36,112 bases of DNA from Clostridiales bacterium (GCA_004557655.1 SFGJ01000028.1:1-36112); one strand, 5' to 3'; counted from the stretch's first letter, positions 7,347-15,381 are shown. The notes: generated by a model from the sequence alone, not told the origin. Translations and numbers: made by a program.

Positions 7347-7395
7347 GTGAGGAAACAGTTGGAGGGATTAACCTCCCTTCAACTGTTACTCTCAC
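7347..7395 (+). promoter_or_regulatory. Long hairpin upstream of the mobile-element small ORF
   Basis: An inverted repeat made of GTGAG/CTCAC (7347-7351, 7391-7395), AACAGTT/AACTGTT (7354-7360, 7381-7387) and GGAGG/CCTCC (7361-7365, 7372-7376), with a CTTC bulge. It sits just before the AAAAAGGAGG ribosome binding site at about 7397-7406. It may control expression of the two downstream genes by attenuation or by masking the site; no U-tract is present, so a plain terminator is less likely. Confidence 0.4.
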
Positions 7396-7411
7396 GAAAA
7401 AGGAGGCAACT

Positions 7412-7609
7412 ATGAGAAAGGTCAAGCTGATTGTTCACGAATGTTTCACAGGCAAGCAAAATTCAGAAGATGTCTTTACAGCGGTGTTTTTGTCAAATGC
7501 CGCCGCATTGACTGAAAGTACAAAGCCAAGTATAATTGAATTGACCGATCGATCTCAGGATTCACTTTGTTCCGGGAAAGGAGCAGATTATGGAACAAGT
7601 GAGGAATGA
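7412..7609 (+). CDS. Small conserved ORF of a clostridial integrative element
   Basis: A 65-residue protein starting at ATG 7412 after a strong AAAGGAGG; the frame is open further upstream but that part includes the hairpin. It begins MRKVKLIVHECFTGKQ, has one Cys near the N-terminus and one near the end. Small ORFs of this kind precede large serine recombinases in clostridial conjugative or mobilisable elements; the function is unknown. Its end overlaps the start of the recombinase by 20 bases, so the two are probably translated together. Confidence 0.55.
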   Translation: MRKVKLIVHECFTGKQNSEDVFTAVFLSNAAALTESTKPSIIELTDRSQDSLCSGKGADYGTSEE

Positions 7610-7949
7610 GCAAACCATTTACAGCGCAGCAGTCTATTGCAGACTCAGCAAGGACGACGAGCAGGCGGGCGAAAGCGTCAGTATTGAAACACAGAAAATG
7701 ATGTTGACGGATTTTTGCCATGAACGAGGATTCTCTGTCTACGAGATCTATGCGGACGACGGTTATTCGGGATTAAACTTTAACAGACCGGCATTTACAA
7801 GATTGCTTGAGGACATTGACAATGGCAAGGTCAATCTTGTCATTACCAAAGACTTGAGCAGACTGGGCAGAGACTATATCCAAACCGGCTATTACACCGA
7901 CGTGTATTTTAGCCGTAAAAGGGTACGGTATATTGCCGTGCAAACTTAG
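7590..7949 (+). pseudogene. Truncated large serine recombinase (N-terminal catalytic domain only)
   Basis: 119 residues covering most of a resolvase/invertase-type catalytic domain: nucleophile Ser20 in AAVYCRLSKDD, ESVSIETQ, the YADDGYSGLNFNRPAF block and TKDLSRLGRDYIQTG. A complete large serine recombinase of this kind has more than 500 residues. This frame stops right after KRVRYIAV, where homologues continue with the remaining catalytic, recombinase and zinc-ribbon domains. ATG 7590 has AAAGGAG 6 bases upstream. It is a remnant of an integrated element and should be inactive. Confidence 0.85.
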
Positions 7950-8069
7950 AAAATCTTATTTCTGCAATGGCTGCTCTTTTTGTTTTGGAAACGCTTTTTA
8001 TCAACTTACTTAACAAAGATACAAATATACACATAATAAATAGTTCTTTATTTGAACTGGAATGAAATT

Positions 8070-8100
8070 GCACTCATACGAAATCAGATCGTATGAGTGC
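8070..8100 (-). terminator. Hairpin downstream of tnpV
   Basis: A perfect 12-bp stem (GCACTCATACGA 8070-8081 with 8089-8100, loop of 7) lies 7 bp beyond the stop of the minus-strand tnpV gene. The following bases on that strand are AATTTCATT, a weak U-tract. It may work in both directions. Confidence 0.55.
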
Positions 8101-8106
8101 TTTAAA

Positions 8107-8484
8107 TTACTGAAAGATGTATTCATAATTGACAATTTCCATTGCTCGGCTGCGGATATTATTCATTCGGGCAACCCACTCCATTTGATTGTCTGCTTTG
8201 AACTGTTCGGTCACGCCCTCACTTTCAGCCATCTGCTTTACGAGCCGTAAAAACATATCTTCTGCCTGCTTGTCGATGTCTGCAAGGTATCCGTTTAGCT
8301 TGCCGTTTGTCAGCAGATTAAGATATAAAACCTTGCGATTTTGTTTGATATACCGTAAATGCCGCTGTCCCCATACGCCAATCGGCAGTTGTTCTTCCTC
8401 CGGCAACTTCAAGCAAGGAATGTAATAGTCACCTTGCAATTCGTACCACAGACCGTTCTTTTCCTCATAAATAACCTTTTCCAT
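8107..8484 (-). CDS. TnpV family transposon-encoded protein
   Basis: A 125-residue protein of the TnpV family, which is found in clostridial transposons of the Tn4451/Tn4453 type and many related elements; its biochemical role is not known. Family features are PIGVWGQRHLRYIKQ, NLLTNGKLNGYLADIDKQAEDMFLRLVKQMAESEGVTE split over the middle, and the C-terminal MEWVARMNN. I chose ATG 8484 because AAGGAGG lies 7 bases before it; a GTG at 8490 overlaps the upstream stop. It forms a two-gene unit with the 61-codon gene upstream. A diverged relative is at 34489-34869 on the other strand. Confidence 0.85.
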   Translation of the reverse strand: MEKVIYEEKNGLWYELQGDYYIPCLKLPEEEQLPIGVWGQRHLRYIKQNRKVLYLNLLTNGKLNGYLADIDKQAEDMFLRLVKQMAESEGVTEQFKADNQMEWVARMNNIRSRAMEIVNYEYIFQ

Positions 8485-8486
8485 AA

Positions 8487-8672
8487 TCACGCCTCCTTGT
8501 AGATCACCTTGAATTTCTTTTGCTTCGCATCAATGATTTTGAGTAAAACTTCGTCCACTACATCGGTGTACTTGCCGTTGGCAATAAGATTGTTCCGCAT
8601 TTCGTTCAGACAGTTCACAACTATTCTGCGCTCAAAATCATCCAATGCTATGTAATACTTTTTATTTCGCAT
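8487..8672 (-). CDS. Small conserved partner gene of tnpV
   Basis: A 61-residue basic, helical protein (KKYYIALDDFERRIVVNCLNEMRNN) with GGAGG upstream of ATG 8672. Its stop is 2 bp before the tnpV start, so the two are co-transcribed. The same gene pair with the same spacing occurs at 34307-34869, and the two small proteins share YY, RNxLIAxGxYTDxVDEx and a Lys-rich end, which confirms that it is a real gene. The function is unknown. Confidence 0.7.
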   Translation of the reverse strand: MRNKKYYIALDDFERRIVVNCLNEMRNNLIANGKYTDVVDEVLLKIIDAKQKKFKVIYKEA

Positions 8673-8762
8673 ATCGTAACCTCCTTTGATTATCTACCAT
8701 AATTGTACTCAAAAGTGGTTTGATAGTCGAATGTACCGCCATAAACAGAAAAAGAGCAAGAA

Positions 8763-8792
8763 AAAAGAGAGAAGCCGAAACTTCTCTCTTTT
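8763..8792. terminator. Bidirectional A/T-flanked hairpin terminator
   Basis: A perfect 12-bp stem, AAAAGAGAGAAG 8763-8774 with CTTCTCTCTTTT 8781-8792, loop CCGAAA. The A-run before and the T-run after make it usable on both strands. It is the first strong terminator reached by transcripts leaving the response-regulator gene on the minus strand. A second hairpin (8814-8824 with 8833-8843, one G-U pair) lies between the two. Confidence 0.6.
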
Positions 8793-8956
8793 ATCTTGCC
8801 CTTCGCAATGCCCGTACCTTTAAGTTATTGTCCTTAAGGGTACGATGCTTTTGTCCGTCCTTTTTTATACATAGTAGTGGCGTTAAACATGCAAATAGGG
8901 TGTGGTTTTGGTGTACCTGGCGGCGATCTCCGGTAGGTCCTTTGTAATATGCGGCA

Positions 8957-9664
8957 TCACTCGTCCTCACGCATACGGTAGCCCACGCCCACCTCGGTGA
9001 AAATATACTCCGGCTGGCCGGGATTCTTCTCGATCTTGCGGCGGATATTGGCCATGTTCACCCGGAGGATCTGGTTGTCGGTCTTGGCCTTGGGCCCCCA
9101 CAGCTCCCGGATGATAAAGTCGTAGGTCAGCACCTTGCCGGCGTACTTGCCCAGCAGGGCCACGATCTTATACTCGTTCACCGTGAGTCTGGCGTTCTCT
9201 CCCCGCAGCAGCACCTGATGCTTGTCATAGTCGATGGTCAGGTCACCGGTGGTAAATTTGCCGGACTGGGCAATATCCCCGTTGGGCAGGGCCGTGCGGG
9301 TGTGGCGGATGGCCGTGCGGATGCGGGCCAGCAGCTCGGAGGTGCCGAAGGGCTTGACCAGATAATCGTCGGCTCCGTAGTCCAGCGCCTCCACCTTGTC
9401 ATGCTCATGGTTCCGGGCAGAGACCACCACCACCGGGAGATTGGACCACTTGCGCACGGACTTCAGCACCTCCATGCCCTCCATATCCGGCAAGCCCAGA
9501 TCCAGCAGGATAAGATCCGGACAGTGGGAGGAGATCATGGTCAGCGCCTCCTCTCCGGTCCGCACTACAATAGTATCGAAGCCGTTGGCCTGCAGGATCA
9601 TGGAAATGAAATTGCTGATACTCTTCTCATCCTCCACAATGAGCACCTTGTCCTTGATTTTCAT
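8957..9664 (-). CDS. kdpE: KdpE-type response regulator
   Basis: A 235-residue OmpR/PhoB-family regulator. The receiver domain (residues 5-115) has the acidic pair E11/D12, the phospho-acceptor Asp55 in LILLDLGLPD, and Lys104 in VKPF. The winged-helix DNA-binding domain (about 135-232) has LTVNEYKIVALL, VLTYDFIIRELWG and VGVGYRM, all close to KdpE. It starts 11 bp after the sensor-kinase stop and is in one operon with it. In other bacteria KdpDE responds to low potassium or high osmolarity and controls kdpFABC; no kdp pump genes lie in this window, so the target is unknown. A minus-strand hairpin terminator follows downstream at 8763-8792. Confidence 0.9.
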   Translation of the reverse strand: MKIKDKVLIVEDEKSISNFISMILQANGFDTIVVRTGEEALTMISSHCPDLILLDLGLPDMEGMEVLKSVRKWSNLPVVVVSARNHEHDKVEALDYGADDYLVKPFGTSELLARIRTAIRHTRTALPNGDIAQSGKFTTGDLTIDYDKHQVLLRGENARLTVNEYKIVALLGKYAGKVLTYDFIIRELWGPKAKTDNQILRVNMANIRRKIEKNPGQPEYIFTEVGVGYRMREDE

Positions 9665-9675
9665 ATTCTTCCTCC

Positions 9676-10791
9676 TTATTCAACAGGCAGAGTGATGCGA
9701 AACAGTGCCCCGCCATTTTTACGGTTTTCCGCCGTGATGGTGCCGCCGTGAGCCGCCACGATGGTGCGGCAGACCGACAGCCCGATGCCCATGTCACGCC
9801 GGGCGTCCTCCCGGCCCTCATCCTGGTGCAGGGTACCGTCGAACAGTGTTTCCAGCCGGTCGGGGGCGATGCCCACGCCGTTATCCGCCACCTCCAGCAC
9901 ACTCTGCTCCTCCTGACGGGTCAGAGTGAGTTCGATCCTCGTCACCGTTTCACCATGGCGGGCGGCGTTTTCCATGAGGTTAAAAAGCACCTGCTGCATC
10001 AGCAGCGGATCCATGGGCACCAGCAATGCCTCCTCCGGCAGATGCACCTGCACCGAGATATTCCTGTAGTGCCGCCGGAACTTGGACACGGCGCCCTCCA
10101 TGACCTCCTCCATCAACTCCGGGGTCTTCCTCACCGCAGCATTCTCCCCGTCGATCCGGGTGATGGACAGCAGGTTCTCCGTGACCCGCATGAGCCAGCG
10201 GGCCTCCTCGTTTACCGAGTGTAACAGCTCCCGGCGCTGCTGGGGTGTGAGACTCTCCTCCTGCGACAGCAGCACATCCGTCGCCCCCACGATCCCCGTC
10301 AGAGGCGTGCGGATGTCATGGCTCATGCCCCGAAGCAGGTTGCCCCGCACTTTCTCCCGCTGTATCTGCCGCTGGGTGACCTCCACCTGCTTTGCCCGGC
10401 TGGCCAGAGCGCCGGCCAGGACGGAAATAGTCATCATCACCAGAAAGGTCAGGGGAAAGCCCGCCAGAGTGAAGCTGATTTGCCAGTAGGGCTCGGTGAA
10501 AATATAGTCCACGCTCAAAACACCCAGCACAGCGCAAAAAAAGCTGAACAAATATCCCTCCGTCAGCACCGCCGTCAGAAACACATCTGTCAAAAACAGC
10601 ATGGCCACATAGCTGGTGTCCCCAGTCTTGTCCAGGGAACGCAGCAGCAGGCAGGCGATGACCGTGGCCAGATACAGACAGAAGGAAACAACGAAGTCCT
10701 TGGGCGAATAGATCAGATTGTTGCCCTGCCGGATCAAAGCAGTTTTCTTTTTCCACTCCTCCGGCCACGAAATATGAAACCGCTTTCTCAT
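9676..10791 (-). CDS. Short KdpD-type sensor histidine kinase
   Basis: A 371-residue kinase corresponding to the C-terminal half of KdpD: four hydrophobic segments (about residues 33-51, 60-78, 80-96, 108-130; the DUF4118 region), then HisKA with His158 in GMSHDIRTPLTG, and an HATPase domain with N-box NLMENAARHG (271-280), DNGVGIAP (303-310) and GIGLS (335-339). Full KdpD proteins of about 900 residues have a KdpD/Usp region in front, which is absent here. The ATG and its ribosome binding site (GAGAGGG) look natural, so this is a short form and not a broken gene. It forms an operon with the regulator downstream. Confidence 0.85.
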   Translation of the reverse strand: MRKRFHISWPEEWKKKTALIRQGNNLIYSPKDFVVSFCLYLATVIACLLLRSLDKTGDTSYVAMLFLTDVFLTAVLTEGYLFSFFCAVLGVLSVDYIFTEPYWQISFTLAGFPLTFLVMMTISVLAGALASRAKQVEVTQRQIQREKVRGNLLRGMSHDIRTPLTGIVGATDVLLSQEESLTPQQRRELLHSVNEEARWLMRVTENLLSITRIDGENAAVRKTPELMEEVMEGAVSKFRRHYRNISVQVHLPEEALLVPMDPLLMQQVLFNLMENAARHGETVTRIELTLTRQEEQSVLEVADNGVGIAPDRLETLFDGTLHQDEGREDARRDMGIGLSVCRTIVAAHGGTITAENRKNGGALFRITLPVE

Positions 10792-10816
10792 AAGTACCCT
10801 CTCCCCATTTTGAATC

Positions 10817-10825
10817 AGTATAGCA
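10817..10825 (-). promoter_or_regulatory. Extended -10 promoter for the two-component operon
   Basis: On the minus strand the sequence reads TGCTATACT 26-34 bases before the start of the sensor kinase. The TGC before TATACT makes an extended -10. I see only a T-rich stretch at the -35 position. Assigned by position and match only. Confidence 0.45.
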
Positions 10826-10884
10826 TATCTTTCCGTTAAAAAAACGCCAAGAAATTGTTAAGGCGGACTGGCAGCCGCTTCCTC

Positions 10885-10913
10885 TTGACAACGGATGCCG
10901 TCCCTGCTATTAT
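10885..10913 (+). promoter_or_regulatory. Promoter of the glycerol-3-phosphate oxidation operon
   Basis: TTGACA (10885-10890), a 17-base spacer and TATTAT (10908-10913), close to the sigma-A consensus. It gives a leader of about 105 bases before ATG 11026. It is divergent from the two-component operon. Confidence 0.7.
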
Positions 10914-10963
10914 ACATATATAATAATATATAGTGCAATGAGAATTTGAGTCATGCAAAATGT

Positions 10964-10982
10964 CGCGCAGAAGTTCTGCGCG
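10964..10982 (+). promoter_or_regulatory. Leader palindrome, candidate control site
   Basis: CGCGCAGAA G TTCTGCGCG is a perfect 9-bp inverted repeat about 45 bases after the expected transcription start. CTTTTTG follows 17 bases further on. GlpP proteins act by antitermination in mRNA leaders, and a glpP homologue lies in this operon, so the hairpin could be its target. The U-run is too far away for a standard terminator, so an operator is equally possible. Confidence 0.35.
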
Positions 10983-11025
10983 CAGCTTTGCGTGGCTTTT
11001 TGTTGTGAAAAGGAGAGTGGGAAAC

Positions 11026-12468
11026 ATGATCTATGACGCTATTGTCATTGGCGGCGGCGCCGTGGGATGCGCCGCCGCCCGGGAGCTGAGCCGCTATGAC
11101 CTGCGCATCGCCCTGTGTGAAAAGGGAGAGGATGTGTGCGTGGGCACCAGCAAAGCCAATTCCGCCATCGTCCACGCCGGGTTTGACGCTATGCCCGGCA
11201 CAAATAAGGCGCGGTTCAATGTTCTCGGCAGCCGCATGATGGAAAAGCTCAGCCGGGAGCTGGATTTCTCCTACCGCCGCAACGGTGCGCTGGTGCTATG
11301 CTTTGATGAAAAGGCCATGCCAATTCTGGAGGAGCTGCTGCGCCGCGGCATTGCAAACGGTGTGGAGGGTCTTCGGATCGTAGCGGGTGAAGAGCTGCAC
11401 CGGCTGGAGCCGGCCCTGTCCCCTGCCGCCGTGGCGGCGCTGTACGCCCCCACCAGCGCCATCGTCTGCCCCTTCGGCATGACCATCGCACTGGCGGAGA
11501 ATGCCGCCGCCAACGGGGCAGAGTTCTTCTTCTATTCTCGCGTCACCGCCATCTGCCGCCGGGATGGGCTGTATGAGGTCACCGCCGGAGGCAGGGTTTT
11601 GAAAGCCCGTACGGTGGTGAATGCCGCCGGCGTGTACAGCGACGAAATACACAACCTGGTTTGCGGGGACAAGCTGACCATCCAGCCCCGCAGCGGCGAG
11701 TACTGCCTGCTGGACAAAAGGGACGGGCAGTTGGTGGATCGGACCATCTTCCAGCTCCCCGGCAAGCTGGGCAAGGGCGTGCTGGTGACCCCCACGGTCC
11801 ACGGCAACCTTCTCATCGGCCCCACCGCCACGGATCAGGCGGACAAGGAGGCTACCAACACCACCGCCGAGGGGCTGGATTACGCCGCTAAAATGGCGGG
11901 ACTCAGCGTGCCTGACCTGCCCATGCGGGACACCATTACCAGCTTCTGCGGCGTGCGGGCGCACCTGGTTGGCGGCAGCGATGACTTTGTCGTCGGGGAG
12001 AGCGCCGACGGCTTCTTTGACGCCGCGGGCATCGAGTCCCCGGGCCTGTCCTCCGCTCCGGCCATCGGAGTGTATCTGGCGGAGCTGATCGCCGGCAAGC
12101 TGGGCGCCGCCGAGAAGAAGGACTTCGCCGCCACCCGCCGGGATATTCCCCATCTGCGGGAACTGCCCTTGGAGGAGCGTCAGGCGCTGGTGCGGGAAAA
12201 CCCCGCCTACGGCAACATTATCTGCCGCTGCGAGCAGATCAGCGAGGGAGAGATCGTGGACGCCATCCATCGCGTCCCCGGTGCAAAGTCTCTGGACGGC
12301 GTGAAGCGCCGGGTGCGGGCCGGCATGGGCCGCTGCCAGGGCGGCTTCTGCTCTCCCAGAGTTATGGATATTCTCTCCCGTGAGCTGAACAGACCTCAGA
12401 CGGAACTGACCAAGTCCGGCGGGGAGAGCAAACTCCTCACCGGCTATACCAAGGAGGTACAAGCATGA
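11026..12468 (+). CDS. FAD-dependent glycerol-3-phosphate dehydrogenase-type oxidoreductase with [2Fe-2S] domain
   Basis: A 480-residue GlpA-like flavoprotein. The N-terminal FAD site is AIVIGGGAVGCAAARELS (residues 5-22), and the DAO fold continues to about residue 370 (NAAGVYSDEIHN, PRSGEYCLLD, GPTATDQADKEATN). The C-terminal ~90 residues form a BFD-like [2Fe-2S] domain with CRC at the beginning and GRCQGGFC at the end. I chose ATG 11026 (AAAAGGAGAG about 10 bases before); the frame is open further upstream. The likely reaction is oxidation of glycerol-3-phosphate to dihydroxyacetone phosphate. The next two genes overlap by 4 bases each (ATGA), so the three products probably form one complex. 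Confidence 0.85.
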   Translation: MIYDAIVIGGGAVGCAAARELSRYDLRIALCEKGEDVCVGTSKANSAIVHAGFDAMPGTNKARFNVLGSRMMEKLSRELDFSYRRNGALVLCFDEKAMPILEELLRRGIANGVEGLRIVAGEELHRLEPALSPAAVAALYAPTSAIVCPFGMTIALAENAAANGAEFFFYSRVTAICRRDGLYEVTAGGRVLKARTVVNAAGVYSDEIHNLVCGDKLTIQPRSGEYCLLDKRDGQLVDRTIFQLPGKLGKGVLVTPTVHGNLLIGPTATDQADKEATNTTAEGLDYAAKMAGLSVPDLPMRDTITSFCGVRAHLVGGSDDFVVGESADGFFDAAGIESPGLSSAPAIGVYLAELIAGKLGAAEKKDFAATRRDIPHLRELPLEERQALVRENPAYGNIICRCEQISEGEIVDAIHRVPGAKSLDGVKRRVRAGMGRCQGGFCSPRVMDILSRELNRPQTELTKSGGESKLLTGYTKEVQA

Positions 12469-13724
12469 AACAAGTGCAGCTTGCCATCATCGGCGGAGGC
12501 CCCGCGGGGCTGGCCGCCGCCATCGCCGCCAGAGAGAACGGCGTAGAAGACATTCTCATCATCGAGCGGGATAAGGAGCTGGGCGGCATCCTCAACCAGT
12601 GTATCCACGCGGGCTTCGGCCTGCACACCTTCGGTCAGGAGCTGACCGGGCCAGAGTACGCAAGTCGCTTTATTGAACAGGTAGAACAGATGCACATTCC
12701 CTATCTGCTGCGGACTATGGTTCTGGATCTGTCACCGGAGCGTGTGCTCACCGTCACCGGCCCGGAGACAGGACTGGCCCAGATCCGGGCACAGGCTGTG
12801 ATCCTGGCTATGGGCTGCCGGGAACGGCCCCGGGGCGCCCTGAACATCCCCGGCTACCGCCCGGCGGGCATCTACTCCGCCGGAACCGCCCAGCGGCTTG
12901 TGAATATGGAGGGCTTTATGCCCGGGAAAAATGTGGTCATTCTGGGCAGCGGCGACATTGGCCTCATTATGGCCCGCCGCATGACCCTGGAGGGTGCGAG
13001 GGTTCACGCCGTGGCGGAAGTTCTCCCCTACTCCGGCGGCCTCAAGCGCAACATCGTGCAGTGTCTGGAGGATTTTGACATCCCCCTGTATCTGTCCACC
13101 ACCGTGGTGGACATCCACGGCCGGGAGCGGCTGGAGGGCGTGACATTGGCGCAGGTGGACGAAAAGCGCAAACCCATCCCCGGCACGGAACGGTATATCC
13201 CCTGTGACACGCTGCTGCTGTCCGTGGGTCTGCTGCCGGAAAATGAGCTGTCCTCCGCCGCCGGAGTGAAGCTCAGCGGCATCACCGGCGGCCCGGAGGT
13301 GACAGACCGGCTGGCTACCTCCCTGCCCGGCGTATTCGCCTGCGGCAATGTGCTCCATGTCCATGATCTGGTGGATTTCGTGAGCCAGGAGGCCAAAAAG
13401 GCCGGCCGGAATGCCGCCCTGTATCTCAAATGCAGCAGGAACTCCGCGGAGCTTGTGCGGCTGGAGGGAAAAAACGGCGTGCGCTATACCGTGCCCCAGT
13501 ACATTGATCCGGAAAGCATGGACGATACCGTCACCGTGCGGTTCCGGGTGGGGCAGCCCTACCGGGATGCCGCCCTGTGCGCCTGGGTCGACGGCACGCT
13601 CCTTCGACGCATCTCCAAGCGCATCCTGACCCCCGGCGAAATGGAACAATTCCCCCTGCGCAGGGAGGAGCTTCCCGCCGGCTGCCGGAACATTACCTTT
13701 ACCGTTGAGGAGGTGGCAAAATGA
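12465..13724 (+). CDS. NAD(P)/FAD-dependent oxidoreductase subunit
   Basis: A 419-residue two-dinucleotide-fold flavoprotein: FAD motif AIIGGGPAGLAAAIAA near the N-terminus, second motif NVVILGSGDIGLIMARRM at about residues 148-165, and FACGNVLHVHDLVD, the FAD-binding C-terminal block. The conserved GGILNQCIHAGFGL lies near residues 42-55. The gene starts inside the stop of the previous gene (ATGA) and hands over to the DUF1667 gene in the same way. In Firmicutes this three-gene set accompanies glycerol catabolism genes; the protein is thought to pass electrons between the dehydrogenase and NAD or another carrier, which I infer from the folds. Confidence 0.85.
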   Translation: MKQVQLAIIGGGPAGLAAAIAARENGVEDILIIERDKELGGILNQCIHAGFGLHTFGQELTGPEYASRFIEQVEQMHIPYLLRTMVLDLSPERVLTVTGPETGLAQIRAQAVILAMGCRERPRGALNIPGYRPAGIYSAGTAQRLVNMEGFMPGKNVVILGSGDIGLIMARRMTLEGARVHAVAEVLPYSGGLKRNIVQCLEDFDIPLYLSTTVVDIHGRERLEGVTLAQVDEKRKPIPGTERYIPCDTLLLSVGLLPENELSSAAGVKLSGITGGPEVTDRLATSLPGVFACGNVLHVHDLVDFVSQEAKKAGRNAALYLKCSRNSAELVRLEGKNGVRYTVPQYIDPESMDDTVTVRFRVGQPYRDAALCAWVDGTLLRRISKRILTPGEMEQFPLRREELPAGCRNITFTVEEVAK

Positions 13725-14080
13725 CACAGCGCCAACTGATCTGCATCGGCTGTCCCATGGGCTGTCAGCTCACCGCCACCATGGAAAACGGCGCCGTCAC
13801 CGCCGTGGCGGGCAACACCTGCAAGCGGGGTGACAGCTACGCCCGGAAGGAGTGCGTCGCACCGGTACGCACCGTCACAGGCACCGTTCGCTGCACCGGC
13901 GGCACCGCTCCGGTGGTGTCCGTGCGCACCGCGGGTGAGGTGCCCAAGGAAAAGGTGTTCTCCGTTGCCCACGCTCTCAATACCACCCTTGTAAAGCTGC
14001 CCGTATCCGCCGGCGATGTGGTCATTGCCGATGTGTGCGGCACCGGGGTGGATGTGGTGGCCACAAAAAACGCAAAATAG
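13721..14080 (+). CDS. DUF1667 small iron-sulfur-type protein
   Basis: A 119-residue DUF1667 protein. The N-terminal CIGCPMGC, with further Cys in NTCKRGDSYARKEC, makes a four- to five-Cys pattern that probably binds an Fe-S cluster. DUF1667 genes follow the pair of flavoprotein genes seen here in many Firmicutes; the protein is probably the small subunit of the complex. It overlaps the upstream stop by 4 bases. A terminator follows at 14095-14136. Confidence 0.85.
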   Translation: MTQRQLICIGCPMGCQLTATMENGAVTAVAGNTCKRGDSYARKECVAPVRTVTGTVRCTGGTAPVVSVRTAGEVPKEKVFSVAHALNTTLVKLPVSAGDVVIADVCGTGVDVVATKNAK

Positions 14081-14094
14081 CAGATTTTCATTGT

Positions 14095-14136
14095 AAATAT
14101 CCTCCCGCCCGTGGTATGATAGGCAGGAGGATATTT
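14095..14136 (+). terminator. Terminator hairpin that also holds a promoter-like site
   Basis: A 15-bp stem with one mismatch (AAATATCCTCCCGCC 14095-14109 with 14122-14136) followed by CTTTT. The loop contains TATGAT (14115-14120), with TTGTAA at 14091-14096 as a possible -35 element 18 bases before it. It would end the three-gene transcript and may also start the glpP transcript. Confidence 0.6.
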
Positions 14137-14159
14137 CTTTTGCGGAAGGAGGCCGCCCT

Positions 14160-14723
14160 ATGCGCCATAAGCTCATTGACCTGCTGGAGCAGTCGCCGGT
14201 TTTGCCGGCAGCCAAGGATGAGGACGCTCTGCGCCGCGCGCTCAAGTGCGAGAGCCGGGCAGTATTTTTGCTGGGCGGCGACCTGCTGACCATCGGGCAA
14301 TGGGTCGCCATGACCCATGAGGCGGGAAAGCAGGCCGTGGTGCATCTGGATCTGGTGGCCGGTCTTGCTCCCAAGGAGGTGGCCGTGGACTGGCTGCGGC
14401 AGCAAGGAGCCGACGGCATCATCTCCACCCGGCCCCATCTCATCCGCCGGGGCAGGGAGCTGAAAATGCTAACTGTGCTGCGGGTGTTTGCCATCGACTC
14501 CAAGGCCGTGGGCAACCTACAGAAGGAAACAGAGATGGTCACCCCGGATGTCATTGAAATTCTGCCGGGTACGCTGCCCAAAGTCATTGAAAAGCTCTCA
14601 AAAAATCTGTCCATCCCGCTCATCGCCGGAGGTCTGATGGCGGATAAGGGGGACATCCTCTCTGCTCTGCAGGCGGGATCTATGTGCGTATCCACCTCCG
14701 ATGAGTCCCTGTGGGAGGTATGA
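14160..14723 (+). CDS. glpP: Glycerol-3-phosphate-responsive antiterminator
   Basis: A 187-residue GlpP-family protein with a TIM-barrel-like fold. The family features include PVLPAAKDEDAL near the N-terminus, VFLLGGDLLTIG, VHLDLVAGLAPKE, DGIISTRPHLI, and the phosphate-binding end PLIAGGLMADKGD. In Bacillus, GlpP binds glycerol-3-phosphate and the leader mRNA of glp genes and prevents termination. Here it directly follows a glycerol-3-phosphate oxidation operon, which fits. AAGGAGG at 14145-14151 lies 8 bases before ATG 14160. Confidence 0.85.
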   Translation: MRHKLIDLLEQSPVLPAAKDEDALRRALKCESRAVFLLGGDLLTIGQWVAMTHEAGKQAVVHLDLVAGLAPKEVAVDWLRQQGADGIISTRPHLIRRGRELKMLTVLRVFAIDSKAVGNLQKETEMVTPDVIEILPGTLPKVIEKLSKNLSIPLIAGGLMADKGDILSALQAGSMCVSTSDESLWEV

Positions 14724-14727
14724 GCGC

Positions 14728-15381
14728 ATGAAGAAGCTCTGGTCTTATGTGGCGGTTCCCGCCACGGCGCTGGCGGTTTTCACCGGCTCTATTGCCTGGG
14801 TGCTGCTGGTACGGGCGTTTTATTATGTGCAGATCGGGCCGTTAGGCGTCTGCGCCGCCAGTGGGCTGACCGCAGAACAGGTGCGTGCCGCCTATGGGGA
14901 TGTGATGGACTACTGTCTGGGCCTGCGGCCAGACTTTGCCGCGGGTGTGCTGCCCTTCTCGGCGGAGGGCGCCAGCCACTTTGCCGATGTGCGGATGCTG
15001 TTTCTTTTGAATCTGGCCGTTTTGGCGGGAACGCTGCTTCTTCTGCTGGGGCTGAAGCTCGCCTGCCGCCGGCGACACACAGCGCTGCCCCGTTTGAACG
15101 GGCGTACACCGGGCTTCTGGGCGGCCTGCGTTCTGGGTGGTCTGAGCCTGACTGTCGGCGCACTGGCTGCCACGGACTTTGACCGGGCCTTTACCATGTT
15201 TCACCGGATCTTTTTTCCGGGGAAAGAGAACTGGCTCTTTGATCCGGCTACAGACCCGGTGATCGTGCTGCTGCCGGAGGCATTCTTTCGTAACTGCGCC
15301 ATCGCCATCGGCGTGACCCTGCTGGGTCTGTGCCTGTGGCTGGTACTGACCGGGCGAAAGCAAAAAAAGAAAGCGCTCTGA
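14728..15381 (+). CDS. DUF1461 / TIGR01906 family integral membrane protein
   Basis: A 217-residue protein starting 4 bases after the glpP stop; ATG 14728 has GGGAGG about 9 bases upstream. Four membrane segments lie at about residues 8-28, 91-111, 126-145 and 185-205. The family pattern is clear: HFADVRMLF before the second span and FPGKENWLFDPATDPVIVLLPEAFF before the last. The biochemical role of the family is unknown. It ends in a Lys-rich tail. Co-transcription with glpP may only reflect gene packing. Confidence 0.8.
   Translation: MKKLWSYVAVPATALAVFTGSIAWVLLVRAFYYVQIGPLGVCAASGLTAEQVRAAYGDVMDYCLGLRPDFAAGVLPFSAEGASHFADVRMLFLLNLAVLAGTLLLLLGLKLACRRRHTALPRLNGRTPGFWAACVLGGLSLTVGALAATDFDRAFTMFHRIFFPGKENWLFDPATDPVIVLLPEAFFRNCAIAIGVTLLGLCLWLVLTGRKQKKKAL

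Noticed and set aside
10960..11025. Upstream start for the glycerol-3-phosphate dehydrogenase-type gene
   Set aside because: It would place the leader palindrome inside the coding region and has no ribosome binding site; ATG 11026 has one and begins right at the FAD motif.
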